A stretch of 42,788 bases of DNA, from positions 1 to 42,788 of the IMG/VR virus record IMGVR_UViG_3300025728_000362; one strand, 5' to 3'. The stretch comes from a virus. The first letter of the stretch is position 1, and every line of letters starts with the position of its first letter. Below, in pieces: positions 13,761-21,373 of the stretch. The translations under genes and the position numbers were made by a program. The notes beneath the pieces were generated by a model. It searched no databases and was not told where the DNA came from. It saw only the letters and a program-made list of their open reading frames with translations.

Positions 13761-15148
13761 TCAATCAAGAAATTGAAGCGAGTGTGATCGGTGGCCTGAT
13801 GGTGAGCGGACTCACCCCCGACGCTGGCGATGTTCTGGCTACGCTCGAGGCTGATTCGTTCAGCGTGCCGTTCTACCGTGAGACGTTCAAAGAGATTAAG
13901 CGCCAAGCGAATAACCGTGGCCTGATCGACGCGCTGATGATTGCCGAAGCAATGGGGGAAGAGCACTTCGCCAACGTCATGGAAACCATGCGCAAATGCC
14001 CGTCGGCGGCGAACCTTAAAGGCTATGCGCGCATCGTGGGCGAGTTCTCGCAGATCCGCCAGTTCCAGCGGCTCATGGAAACCTATTACGACCAGATCAC
14101 CACGTCGAACAACCACGAACGAGCGATCGACACGATTCAGGAATTCGTCAGCCAAGTGATGAACATCAACCGTTCGCACGATGAGGTCCAGCCAGTTCAC
14201 ATCGATGAGTTGCTGGGTTCGTATGGCGAGCTGCTTGAACACCGCCTGCTGAACGGCGAAGAGTCCGACACGCTAAAAACGGGCATTGCTGAGCTGGACG
14301 AAATTACTGGCGGCCTGAACAACGAGGATTTGATCGTGGTGGCTGCGCGTCCGGGAATGGGCAAAACCGAGTTTGCGATGAAGGTTGCCGAGGGCGTCGC
14401 TGAGAGCACTGTTCGCATTGGCGAGGAAGACCTCCCGCGCGGTGTTCTGATTTTCTCCATGGAAATGAGCGCCCAGCAGGTTATCGAACGCCAGTTAGCT
14501 GGTGCGTCCAACATGCCAGTTTCGTCACTGCGTAAGCCTTCTCGCATGAACGACGAAGACTGGGCACGGATCTCCATGGGCATTAGCCGCCTGCAAGGGC
14601 TGCAAGTGTGGGTTGTTGACGCGTCAAACCTTACCGTCGAGCAGATCAGGGCTATTGCCGAGCGCCTTAAGCGTAAGCACCCAAACCTATCGTTGATCAT
14701 GGCCGACTACCTTGGCCTGATTAAAAAGCCTCGCGCCGAGCGTAACGACCTCGCTATTGCCCATATCTCCGGCAGCCTGAAGCGAATGGCGAAAGAGCTG
14801 AAAACGCCCGTCCTATCGCTGAGCCAGCTCAACCGTGACGTTGAGAGCCGACCAAAGGGGCAGAAACGCCCGGTCAACTCAGACCTGCGTGACGGCGGCT
14901 CAATCGAGCAGGACGCGGACGGAATTTACATGCTGTACCGCGAAGGTGTTTACGAGCCGGACAGCCCGGCGGCGCCATTCGCTGAAATCATCGTGACCAA
15001 AAACCGCTTTGGTGAACTCGGTACCGTTTACCAAGAATTCAGAAACGGCCACTTCATGCCGACCGACCAAGTGCGCGCTGCTGAGATCTGCAAGGTTCGC
15101 CCTCAGCCGGCGGCGTCACAACGCACCTACGCGAAGAGGAATATCTGA
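13757..15148 (+). CDS. Replicative DNA helicase, DnaB family
   Basis: A 463-residue DnaB-type hexameric helicase. The N-terminal domain (about 1-110) is for primase/loader contact. A linker leads to the RecA-like motor with Walker A RPGMGKT (198-204), a LIMADYLGL Walker B region and an [10 protein letters not shown] block. It replaces lambda P, so the phage brings its own helicase, as P22 gp12 does. The GTG start at 13757 overlaps the O stop in GTGA and has AAGGAGGGG upstream. The stop overlaps ninB in TGATG. Confidence 0.93.
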   Translation: MINQEIEASVIGGLMVSGLTPDAGDVLATLEADSFSVPFYRETFKEIKRQANNRGLIDALMIAEAMGEEHFANVMETMRKCPSAANLKGYARIVGEFSQIRQFQRLMETYYDQITTSNNHERAIDTIQEFVSQVMNINRSHDEVQPVHIDELLGSYGELLEHRLLNGEESDTLKTGIAELDEITGGLNNEDLIVVAARPGMGKTEFAMKVAEGVAESTVRIGEEDLPRGVLIFSMEMSAQQVIERQLAGASNMPVSSLRKPSRMNDEDWARISMGISRLQGLQVWVVDASNLTVEQIRAIAERLKRKHPNLSLIMADYLGLIKKPRAERNDLAIAHISGSLKRMAKELKTPVLSLSQLNRDVESRPKGQKRPVNSDLRDGGSIEQDADGIYMLYREGVYEPDSPAAPFAEIIVTKNRFGELGTVYQEFRNGHFMPTDQVRAAEICKVRPQPAASQRTYAKRNI

Positions 15149-15570
15149 TGGATGACTTCTGCCTGCACGAAACGACGAAAGCGCAGCTCTGGCCAGTTCT
15201 CAAAGAGCTGGTTGCGTCCGGCAAGCGCTACCGCGTCAGCATCGTTGAATGGCGCGATAAGCGCTCGCTGAGCCAGAACGCGCTGCTGTGGAAATGGAAT
15301 GGCGAGATCGCCAGCCAAGTGGCGCGGGCCGGAAAAGGCAAGTTCACTGCCGAGCAGCTGCATGAATACCTCAAAGACCTGTATTGCCCGCCAAAGGCGA
15401 TAACCGTCATGGGCGAAACGCGCTACGTGAAGTCCACCAAATTGCTCGATACCGGCGAAATGACGCTGTATCTCGAGCAGGTCGATTCGTGGGCCCATCA
15501 GCGCAACTTTCGCCTGACAATCCCCGCGCGCTGCGAATACCAACAACTTAGAAATCAGCAGGTGGCCTAA
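15148..15570 (+). CDS. ninB: NinB recombination protein
   Basis: A 140-residue protein matching the lambda NinB (Orf) family in length and in blocks RDKRSLSQNALLWKWNGEIA and FRLTIPARCEYQ. Lambda Orf binds single-stranded and branched DNA and can substitute for RecFOR. The ATG overlaps the helicase stop in TGATG. It lies with RusA in a short nin-type region. Confidence 0.85.
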   Translation: MDDFCLHETTKAQLWPVLKELVASGKRYRVSIVEWRDKRSLSQNALLWKWNGEIASQVARAGKGKFTAEQLHEYLKDLYCPPKAITVMGETRYVKSTKLLDTGEMTLYLEQVDSWAHQRNFRLTIPARCEYQQLRNQQVA

Positions 15571-15696
15571 ATGCTCGAGACGCTAATTCGATTCTTTGCC
15601 GTGGTGGGCTTTGTTGCATGCTCCGGCGGCCTCTTGGTGGTCGCCCCTATGGGCGTTAACTGGCTCAAACAGCTGATGCACAAAAAGGAAGCATGA
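15571..15696 (+). CDS. Small membrane protein (41 residues)
   Basis: Starts MLETLIRFFAVVGFVACSGG directly after the ninB stop and ends in TGATG overlap with rusA. It has one hydrophobic segment (about residues 4-30) and a basic tail. The AGCAGGTGGCC before the start can serve as ribosome site. Tight packing supports it being real. Function unknown. Confidence 0.5.
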   Translation: MLETLIRFFAVVGFVACSGGLLVVAPMGVNWLKQLMHKKEA

Positions 15697-16052
15697 TGAA
15701 AACATACGTGATAACGCCAATCCCAAAGCCTCGCATGACCCAGCGTGACCGCTGGGCGCAGCGCCCGCCTGTGCTCAGGTACCGCGCGTTTTGCGATGAG
15801 GTGCGGCTCAAGGGGATCTCATTGCCTGAGAGTGGCTGGCACGTCACGTTTGTTTTGCCGATGCCCGTCAGTTGGAGCAAAAAGAAAAAGGCTGACATGG
15901 CGGGCAAGCCGCATCAGCAAAAGCCCGATAAAGACAATCTGGAAAAAGCGTTGCTCGATGCGATTTTCGAAGATGACTGCCGAATTTGGGACGGTCGAGT
16001 AACAAAGGTTTGGGGTGAATCCGGTCAGATAATCATTGGAGAAATTAGATGA
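15696..16052 (+). CDS. rusA: RusA-like Holliday-junction resolvase
   Basis: A 118-residue endonuclease. The RusA signature KPDKDNLEKALLDAIFEDD carries the metal-binding Asp residues (about 70, 72 and 91 in RusA numbering), and an N-terminal TPIPKPRMTQRDRW block is typical. It resolves recombination or replication branches before packaging. The second of two adjacent ATGs (15696) has better spacing from AAGGA. The stop overlaps Q by four bases. Confidence 0.9.
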   Translation: MKTYVITPIPKPRMTQRDRWAQRPPVLRYRAFCDEVRLKGISLPESGWHVTFVLPMPVSWSKKKKADMAGKPHQQKPDKDNLEKALLDAIFEDDCRIWDGRVTKVWGESGQIIIGEIR

Positions 16053-16732
16053 ATCTTGAAGCAGCTGTTAAACATTTTTCCCCGAAAAGCCTGATGATTA
16101 GCGATTCATCTCGCGCGACAGCATCTGCGGCGCTGACAGGTACCGATGTAATGGCTGCACTGGGAATGGCCCAGTCCCGAGCAGAGCTTGGGTTTGCGCT
16201 GTTCTTTGCCAAGCACATGAAGGACCAAGAGAGCAGGGATAAGGCAATCAAGCTTCTTGCTGTAGTGGCATTACGGATAGCGCCGAAGTCAATCGGGAAA
16301 GTGGCAGGGCGGCAGATGGCAAAGGCCATGCTGATCATGTGCGGGCAAGCAGTTGATGTTTACTGCCGCACCGCTGACGATCCTCACGCGCGATGCCCTC
16401 AATGCAAAGGGCGCCGGAAAGTAGCTCCAATTGCTCTCGCTAATGGCGGAGGCTTGATTTGCGATTATGCGCTCATGGGCAAGGCTGAGGGGCAGATAAG
16501 CGAGCCTAGCGAAAGGGATTGCCCGCGCTGCCATGGTACCGGCCTGAAAGCATCACCATCTTCGCGCACCTATCGCGCCATTAATGCGCTGCTTCCCGAT
16601 TTACCACAGCGCACATGGTCGCTTAACTGGAAGCCTTTTTATGACCAACTTATCAGCCACTGCGATGCGGAAGAGTCACACGCTGACTGGCAGTTTATGA
16701 AAATAACAAGTGGTGGCACGATAGCTGCTTGA
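16049..16732 (+). CDS. Q: Late antiterminator Q (phage 82 type)
   Basis: A 227-residue antiterminator. The N-terminus MNLEAAVKHFSPKS, the block TDVMAALGMAQSRAELGFALF, paired zinc motifs CPQCKGRR and CPRCHGTG, and the C-terminal RTWSLNWKPFYDQL all match the phage 82-type Q family. Q loads on polymerase paused at PR' and lets it pass the terminator before the lysis and virion genes. PR' and terminator lie just downstream, as expected. Confidence 0.92.
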   Translation: MNLEAAVKHFSPKSLMISDSSRATASAALTGTDVMAALGMAQSRAELGFALFFAKHMKDQESRDKAIKLLAVVALRIAPKSIGKVAGRQMAKAMLIMCGQAVDVYCRTADDPHARCPQCKGRRKVAPIALANGGGLICDYALMGKAEGQISEPSERDCPRCHGTGLKASPSSRTYRAINALLPDLPQRTWSLNWKPFYDQLISHCDAEESHADWQFMKITSGGTIAA

Positions 16733-16766
16733 TGGCCGTTTATCGGTTATTTTGCATTCACGATGC

Positions 16767-16802
16767 TTGCAAAGTTGCCAAAAGTGTTATAGATTTCGCC
16801 TA
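16767..16802 (+). promoter_or_regulatory. Late promoter PR'
   Basis: TTGCAA (16767-16772)-17-TAGATT (16790-16795). The downstream TAGATTTCGCCTAACGATGG matches lambda PR' (TAAATTTGACTCAACGATGG) base for base in spacing. This gives a start near 16802 and keeps the initial pause sequence AACGATGGG used for Q loading. Confidence 0.8.
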
Positions 16803-16867
16803 ACGATGGGATTTTAATACCCACAACACATTTAAGTCTCGGCACTCGCCGGGGCTTTCGCGTTTCT

Positions 16868-16900
16868 AGGGCTGCCAAACTGGCAGCCCTTTCTCGTTTT
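16868..16900 (+). terminator. tR'-type terminator downstream of PR'
   Basis: Stem AGGGCTGCC / GGCAGCCCT with loop AAACT is followed by TTCTCGTTTT. It ends a leader RNA of about 100 nt in the absence of Q. The rest of 16733-17003 holds no gene. Confidence 0.85.
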
Positions 16901-17003
16901 AGCGCCCAGTCAATCAGCACCTATCTCACCATTCCCGCCAATCGACTGCGGCGCTAAATACCTACCGACTACGCACCCAACCGGAAACCCGGAGGGGGAG
17001 ACT

Positions 17004-17213
17004 ATGAAAATGGACAAATTAACTACTGGCGTTGCATACGGAGCATCGGCGGGTAGCGTCCTGAACGGCCTGTTAAACACATTTAGTCCGGATCAGTGGA
17101 ATGCTATCGGCGTGCTGGCGGGCATCAGCGTTGCGGTGCTGACGTATATGACCAACCTCTATTTCAAAATCAAAGAAGACCGCAGGCGCGCCCGCGCGCT
17201 AGGCGGTGAGTAA
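17004..17213 (+). CDS. Pinholin, phage 21 S type
   Basis: A 69-residue holin closely resembling phage 21 S in layout: [18 protein letters not shown], then a first weakly hydrophobic segment, and a second one (about 33-54, [20 protein letters not shown]) before a basic tail [10 protein letters not shown]. The start keeps two in-frame ATGs (codons 1 and 3), the arrangement that gives antiholin and holin in phage 21. GGAGGGGGAG precedes it. It overlaps the endolysin in TAATG. It would form small holes that depolarise the membrane and release the SAR endolysin. Confidence 0.88.
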   Translation: MKMDKLTTGVAYGASAGSVLNGLLNTFSPDQWNAIGVLAGISVAVLTYMTNLYFKIKEDRRRARALGGE

Positions 17214-17752
17214 TGGCCGTTTCGCCTGGTGTTAAAAGCAAACTCAGCAAGGCCGTGATCGCGCTCATCATCTCGGGTGCCAGCGCCTCGGCGATCCTCA
17301 GCCAGTTCCTCGACGAGAAAGAAGGTAATCGCCTCAACTCCTATCAGGATGGCAAAGGCATCTGGACAATCTGTCGCGGTGCCACGCGCGTTGACGGCAA
17401 GCCAGTAACGCAGGGCATGCGACTTACTGCGCAGCAATGCGAACAGGTGAACCAGATTGAGCAAAATGCCGCGATTGCGTGGGTGGAGAAGAATGTCCAC
17501 GTACCGCTCACGGCGCCGCAAATTGCCGGGATCGCCTCCTTTTGCCCTTACAACATCGGCCCCGGCAAATGTTTCCCATCCACGTTCTACCGCAAGCTAA
17601 ATGCTGGCGACCGCCGCGGGGCATGCGCCGAGATAAAGCGCTGGGTGCGGGATGGCGGCAAAGACTGCAACGTCCGCGCGAATAACTGTTTCGGCCAGAT
17701 CGAGCGCCGCGACCAAGAGAGCGAGCTGACATGCTGGGGGCTTGATGGTTAA
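17213..17752 (+). CDS. SAR endolysin (glycoside hydrolase 24 lysozyme)
   Basis: A 179-residue muramidase. The catalytic triad follows the T4/P22 lysozyme spacing E-8-D-5-T: Glu37, Asp46, Thr52. Residues about 14-33 (AVIALIISGASASAILSQFL) form a signal-anchor-release segment rich in Ala, Gly and Ser, so the enzyme is secreted by Sec and held inactive in the membrane until the pinholin fires. Several cysteines (54, 76, 111, 120) may rearrange on release. It pairs logically with the S21-type holin upstream. Confidence 0.93.
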   Translation: MAVSPGVKSKLSKAVIALIISGASASAILSQFLDEKEGNRLNSYQDGKGIWTICRGATRVDGKPVTQGMRLTAQQCEQVNQIEQNAAIAWVEKNVHVPLTAPQIAGIASFCPYNIGPGKCFPSTFYRKLNAGDRRGACAEIKRWVRDGGKDCNVRANNCFGQIERRDQESELTCWGLDG

Positions 17753-18275
17753 TAAAGCTGCCGTGATAGCAACGTTGATTATCCTTGCGCTGATTGGCCT
17801 ACTGCTGGCACTGGCGTTCCATTTTTATGGCGTTTCTGTAGAGGCGAAAGGCAAGGTTAGCCAGCTGCAAAGCGATAACGCCGTACAGGCACAAGTAGTG
17901 GCCACGCAGGCGTTTAACTTCCAGCGCTCAAACCAAATAGCCAGCGCCGCGCAACAATACGCCGTGCAGATAACGGGCAAGAGTCAGGAGCGTGAAATTG
18001 AATATCGAACGATTCTCAAGAGCGAGCCGACTTGCGCTCTGCCTATCCCTGCTGACATTGCTAACAGCCTGTACGACTACGCGGACCGTTTACGTGCCAG
18101 TGCAATGCACCCCGATACCGGCCAGCCTATTGCAGCCGCTGTTAGTGCCACTACCTCCCGCCGAATAACTTACTGCCAGGCGGTTTTGTGGATTGACCCG
18201 CTGCTTACCTTGATTGACCAGGCGAACAGCCAACTCGCTGGAATTCGTCAAATTGAAGAGGCCAGACAGAAATGA
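17745..18275 (+). CDS. Rz: Inner-membrane spanin (Rz)
   Basis: A 176-residue protein with one N-terminal membrane anchor (about 6-28, VIATLIILALIGLLLALAF) and a periplasmic helical domain. This is the i-spanin layout that joins the outer-membrane partner to fuse the two membranes at lysis. The ATG at 17745 lies inside the endolysin end. The o-spanin gene is embedded within it in another frame. It ends in ATGA overlap with the next gene. Confidence 0.85.
   Translation: MVNKAAVIATLIILALIGLLLALAFHFYGVSVEAKGKVSQLQSDNAVQAQVVATQAFNFQRSNQIASAAQQYAVQITGKSQEREIEYRTILKSEPTCALPIPADIANSLYDYADRLRASAMHPDTGQPIAAAVSATTSRRITYCQAVLWIDPLLTLIDQANSQLAGIRQIEEARQK
17992..18168 (+). CDS. Rz1: Outer-membrane spanin lipoprotein (Rz1), embedded in Rz
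   Basis: A 58-residue protein in a different frame inside Rz. It has a basic N-terminus, a hydrophobic stretch ending in the lipobox LLTAC (Cys27), then a short Pro-rich chain (VYVPVQCTPIPASLLQPLL, VPLPP). This is the classic Rz1 pattern. Start is GTG at 17992 or, with better spacing from AGGAG, TTG at 17998. It was recognised by lipobox and proline content. Confidence 0.82.
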   Translation: MKLNIERFSRASRLALCLSLLTLLTACTTTRTVYVPVQCTPIPASLLQPLLVPLPPAE

Positions 18276-18604
18276 TTAATCGCTTTCTCGCATGGCTGAA
18301 AAGCATCTATTTCAAACCGGCAGCCGCCGAAATAAAAACACCAGAGGTAGTAACCATGTCCGAACCACTGCAAGACCAGCCAATCAATCACACACCTGTT
18401 ACCTCAACCATTCCAGATGTGAACCAGCAGCAGCCTGCGCCAGCAGCGCCAATCGCTGTGGCAGAACCTGTCAAGCCACTATCACCGCTGGAAGCGCTCA
18501 AGGCGCGCGATGATGAGTTTGTGAATTTCGTGGTGCACGGCTTGGCCGTTCTCGGCGAAGAGGCAGAGGCCGAACTGGTGGCGCTTAAGCAAAAGTACCT
18601 GTAA
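18272..18604 (+). CDS. Phage protein after the spanins, unknown function
   Basis: A 110-residue protein starting MINRFLAWLKSIYFKP, with a Pro/Gln/Ala-rich middle (about 35-70) and a helical C-terminus (ALKARDDEFVNFVVHGLAV). The ATG overlaps the Rz stop in ATGA. An internal ATG at 18356 is a less likely start. The 140 AT-rich bases after it carry the promoter region for the GrlR-like gene. Confidence 0.6.
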   Translation: MINRFLAWLKSIYFKPAAAEIKTPEVVTMSEPLQDQPINHTPVTSTIPDVNQQQPAPAAPIAVAEPVKPLSPLEALKARDDEFVNFVVHGLAVLGEEAEAELVALKQKYL

Positions 18605-18746
18605 ATAACTACTTTGAAATTTACTTTTTGTTTCCTTTTGGAATTTATGGAAATATTTTTAGCCTAAATGGTTGAAAACTGATCCTAGTGGAGCAATGTA
18701 TAAAAAGCACCCAATTTTAGGTGCGCCGAAATTCAAAGGAACAAAC

Positions 18747-19067
18747 ATGAAAGACGGTATTTATTTCGTTATATTCCACAGCAATCATCAAGATGTCGGC
18801 AGCGGTACTGTTGTCGTAAAAAATGGCTCGGTTAATGGCGGAGACTTTGGCTTCACGTATCGCGGGAAGGTTCAAGGCCAAAGATTGGATTTGAGTGTCA
18901 CACAGCACGATGCCAAAGCTGTTAATGTTTTTCCGGGCTTAAATAATTTCACCATGAATCTTGTTATTGCCGAACTGGATGGTGGATATAGTCTTAAGGG
19001 AGAAGTTAACGGTGTGCCGCAGGCGCAATTATCCGTAAGAGCTAAATTTATTGGTGATTTGGTTTAA
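18747..19067 (+). CDS. GrlR-family regulator (moron)
   Basis: A 106-residue beta-barrel-type protein. The start MKDGIYFVIFHSN and the end LSVRAKFIGDLV match the GrlR family, known from the LEE type III secretion locus where GrlR binds the activator GrlA. AAAGGA lies at good spacing before the ATG at 18747; the open frame upstream is non-coding in look. An AT-rich lead-in and a terminator right after it make it a self-contained cassette between lysis and packaging genes. In a prophage it may tune a host or phage activator; its partner is not visible here. Confidence 0.75.
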   Translation: MKDGIYFVIFHSNHQDVGSGTVVVKNGSVNGGDFGFTYRGKVQGQRLDLSVTQHDAKAVNVFPGLNNFTMNLVIAELDGGYSLKGEVNGVPQAQLSVRAKFIGDLV

Positions 19068-19085
19068 CGATACAAGATACGTATA

Positions 19086-19110
19086 AACCGCCTCAGGGCG
19101 GTTTTTTTAT
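19086..19110 (+). terminator. Terminator of the GrlR-like cassette
   Basis: Stem ACCGCC-TCA-GGGCGGT is followed by seven T. It lies between the GrlR-like gene and the convergent minus-strand membrane gene, whose stop is at 19140. Late transcription must pass it, which is consistent with Q-modified polymerase. Confidence 0.85.
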
Positions 19111-19139
19111 TTCTGAGTAAAAGAAGAAAAGCGACTTCG

Positions 19140-19382
19140 TCAAGAAAGGGTGAATGAAATTCCTTGGCAAAAGAAACTTAGAGTAAGCAACCCCATTCCG
19201 AGCCTCTGCATAATGGTGATTCTCTTATTGTCGCGTTCGATTTTCTTATTGTACTCATCAACCTCTGCACTTCCCCAAACTGCCCCCTCAGTAGGTTTTA
19301 GATTATAGGCATTAAAAAACATTATTAGTGTCCCGATGAATCCTATGACTGATGAGGCTACTTGCAGATGAAGAGAGGTCAT
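19140..19382 (-). CDS. Two-helix membrane protein, opposite strand
   Basis: An 80-residue protein with hydrophobic segments at about 8-26 (ASSVIGFIGTLIMFFNAYN) and 62-79 (GLLTLSFFCQGISFTL) around a charged middle. It runs against the late operon, so it must have its own promoter and is probably expressed in the lysogen. GGAAAA precedes the ATG. Lysogenic conversion or superinfection exclusion is possible but unproven. Confidence 0.55.
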   Translation of the reverse strand: MTSLHLQVASSVIGFIGTLIMFFNAYNLKPTEGAVWGSAEVDEYNKKIERDNKRITIMQRLGMGLLTLSFFCQGISFTLS

Positions 19383-19419
19383 TGATATTTTCCAATAGGT
19401 TTAAGAAGAGATTAATTAT

Positions 19420-20130
19420 ATGGCAAAACCAGATTGGGGAGTGCTGCAAAACCAGTTTCTCGCCGATCATGCCAGTACTGGAATCTCCCCTAAAGAATGG
19501 TGTGAAGCGCAAGGTTTAAATTACACCTCTGCGCGCAGGTACATCAAAAAACCTTCTGCGCAAAAAACTGCGCACAAAGAATTGCGCAAAACTGCACAAA
19601 AGCAGACGCCACTAGATGACGACCGCGCAGCAAGCGCCAGCTCTGCGCAGGAAGAACCGCCGGAAAACGAGGGTGTTCTAAAGCCGCAGCACGAACAATT
19701 TGCGCAGAACATTGCGCGCGGCATGACCCAAAAAGAAGCCGCAATCTGCGCGGGCTACTCACCGACGCGAGCTGACACTCAAGCCCCGATTCTGCTCAAG
19801 CGGCCAGACGTTCGCCGCCGTATCCGCGAGCTGAGACAAGAAGCTGCATTGCTCGTAACGTTCGACGCGAAGGATCTGGCAGAGCTTTCTTATAAATCGG
19901 CCCAGCAGGCATTAGTCGATAAGAAGTTTGGACAGGTTGCGCCAAACGTTAAGAACGCCGCACAGCTTACCGGCATCGATATGGCGGCCAGTAAGACTGA
20001 GGTCAATGTCGATTTGGCGGGCCTGAGTTACGGCAAAGTTTGCATCGTTACTCCGGCTAATTGCCCGAGTGACGTGTGGGCTTCTCACATGGAGAAGCTA
20101 CGCGCGGGAAAAACGATAGCCCAGTCATAA
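19420..20130 (+). CDS. Terminase small subunit
   Basis: A 236-residue DNA-packaging protein. The N-terminus ([20 protein letters not shown]) and the middle ([19 protein letters not shown]) are both HTH-like; the middle one is typical of phage small terminases (Terminase_2 type). The C-terminal part should oligomerise and bind the large subunit. It lies at the usual place before TerL and overlaps it by 55 bases if TerL starts at 20076. Confidence 0.85.
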   Translation: MAKPDWGVLQNQFLADHASTGISPKEWCEAQGLNYTSARRYIKKPSAQKTAHKELRKTAQKQTPLDDDRAASASSAQEEPPENEGVLKPQHEQFAQNIARGMTQKEAAICAGYSPTRADTQAPILLKRPDVRRRIRELRQEAALLVTFDAKDLAELSYKSAQQALVDKKFGQVAPNVKNAAQLTGIDMAASKTEVNVDLAGLSYGKVCIVTPANCPSDVWASHMEKLRAGKTIAQS

Positions 20131-21371
20131 TTGACGGTGTTCTGTACGCCTTTAGTAGTGACTGGGCGACAGATGTACTTTACGACGCGCCGATAGGTTC
20201 CGTGCGCTGGCGCTGGATGTACGGCGGCCGTGGTGGCGGTAAATCGGTAGAAATTGCGCGTTCTCTGGTCATTCAGGGCGCGATTGAGCCGATGATCATC
20301 CTCTGCGCGCGTGAGTTCCAAAACTCTATTAACGATTCTGTGCTGGCGCTGCTGGACGCTGAGATCCATGCGCTCGGCCTTGCTCACTTCTACAAGGTAA
20401 AAAACAACGAAATCGAGGGGCGTAACGGCACCCGTTTTGCTTTTAAAGGCCTGCGTAACAACATCCAGAGCATCAAGTCGATGTACGGCATCAAGATTTG
20501 CTGGGTGGAAGAGGCGCAGACGGTATCGCAAGACAGCTGGGACACCCTCGGCCCGACCGTTCGCGCCAATAAGTCAGAAGTTTGGGTTTCCTATAACCCG
20601 CGCGAGGCGACCGATCCAACGTACATGTTGATGAAGCGCCACGAAGAAGACCCGCCGGACGGTGGAGCTATCATCCGTCAGGTCAACTATCCGGATAATG
20701 CCTTCTTCCCTGACGTTCTGCGGCAGGAAATGGAGTACTGCAAGCGCATCGATTACGAGGCATACGAGCATATTTGGCTCGGTTTGCCGCGCGCGATTAG
20801 CGAGGCGGTTATCTTCTCAGGCAAGTACCGCGTCGAAGCGTTTCCCGATGATTTGTACCTTCAGGCAGATCGACTCTTCTTTGGCGCTGACTTCGGTTTC
20901 TCGCAAGACCCTTCCACGCTCATCCGTTGCTTTATGCTCGATAACTCACTGTATATCGAGTACGAGGCTTACGGCGTGGGCGTCGAGCTGGTTCAAATGG
21001 CCCAGTTCTACGACTCAATCCCCGAAGCGCGCAAGTGGCCCATTCATGGCGATAACAGCCGACCGGAGACAATCAGCTACATCGGACAGCAAGGCTTCAA
21101 CATCGACGCCGCGTCGAAATGGCCCGGCAGCGTGGAAGACGGCATCACTTACCTTCGCAGCTTCGAAACGATAGTCATCCATGAGCGCTGTAAGCACATG
21201 ATCGACGAGGCGCGCCTCTACTCCTACAAAACCGACCGGCTGACCGGGGAAATCCTCCCGATCATCCTCGATAAACACAACCACTGCTGGGATGCCGTGC
21301 GATATGGCCTTGATGGCTACATCACCAGCGCGGACGGCCTTGGCACGTGGGCGAAACTTGGCAGAGGCTGA
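20076..21371 (+). CDS. Terminase large subunit
   Basis: A 431-residue packaging ATPase/nuclease of the PBSX (Terminase_3) type. Walker A is GGRGGGKS (50-57) and Walker B with coupling Glu is CWVEEAQ (about 142-148). The nuclease region begins at [12 protein letters not shown] and includes a later [13 protein letters not shown]. The GTG at 20076 is the only usual start codon before the conserved part, but it makes an unusually long overlap with the small subunit, so the exact start is uncertain. Confidence 0.93.
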   Translation: MGFSHGEATRGKNDSPVIIDGVLYAFSSDWATDVLYDAPIGSVRWRWMYGGRGGGKSVEIARSLVIQGAIEPMIILCAREFQNSINDSVLALLDAEIHALGLAHFYKVKNNEIEGRNGTRFAFKGLRNNIQSIKSMYGIKICWVEEAQTVSQDSWDTLGPTVRANKSEVWVSYNPREATDPTYMLMKRHEEDPPDGGAIIRQVNYPDNAFFPDVLRQEMEYCKRIDYEAYEHIWLGLPRAISEAVIFSGKYRVEAFPDDLYLQADRLFFGADFGFSQDPSTLIRCFMLDNSLYIEYEAYGVGVELVQMAQFYDSIPEARKWPIHGDNSRPETISYIGQQGFNIDAASKWPGSVEDGITYLRSFETIVIHERCKHMIDEARLYSYKTDRLTGEILPIILDKHNHCWDAVRYGLDGYITSADGLGTWAKLGRG

Positions 21372-21373
21372 AC

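Noticed and set aside
18672-18746. 25-residue N-terminal extension of the GrlR-like protein
   Set aside because: The ATG at 18747 has AAAGGA at good spacing and matches the family N-terminus; the upstream part is AT-rich regulatory-looking DNA.
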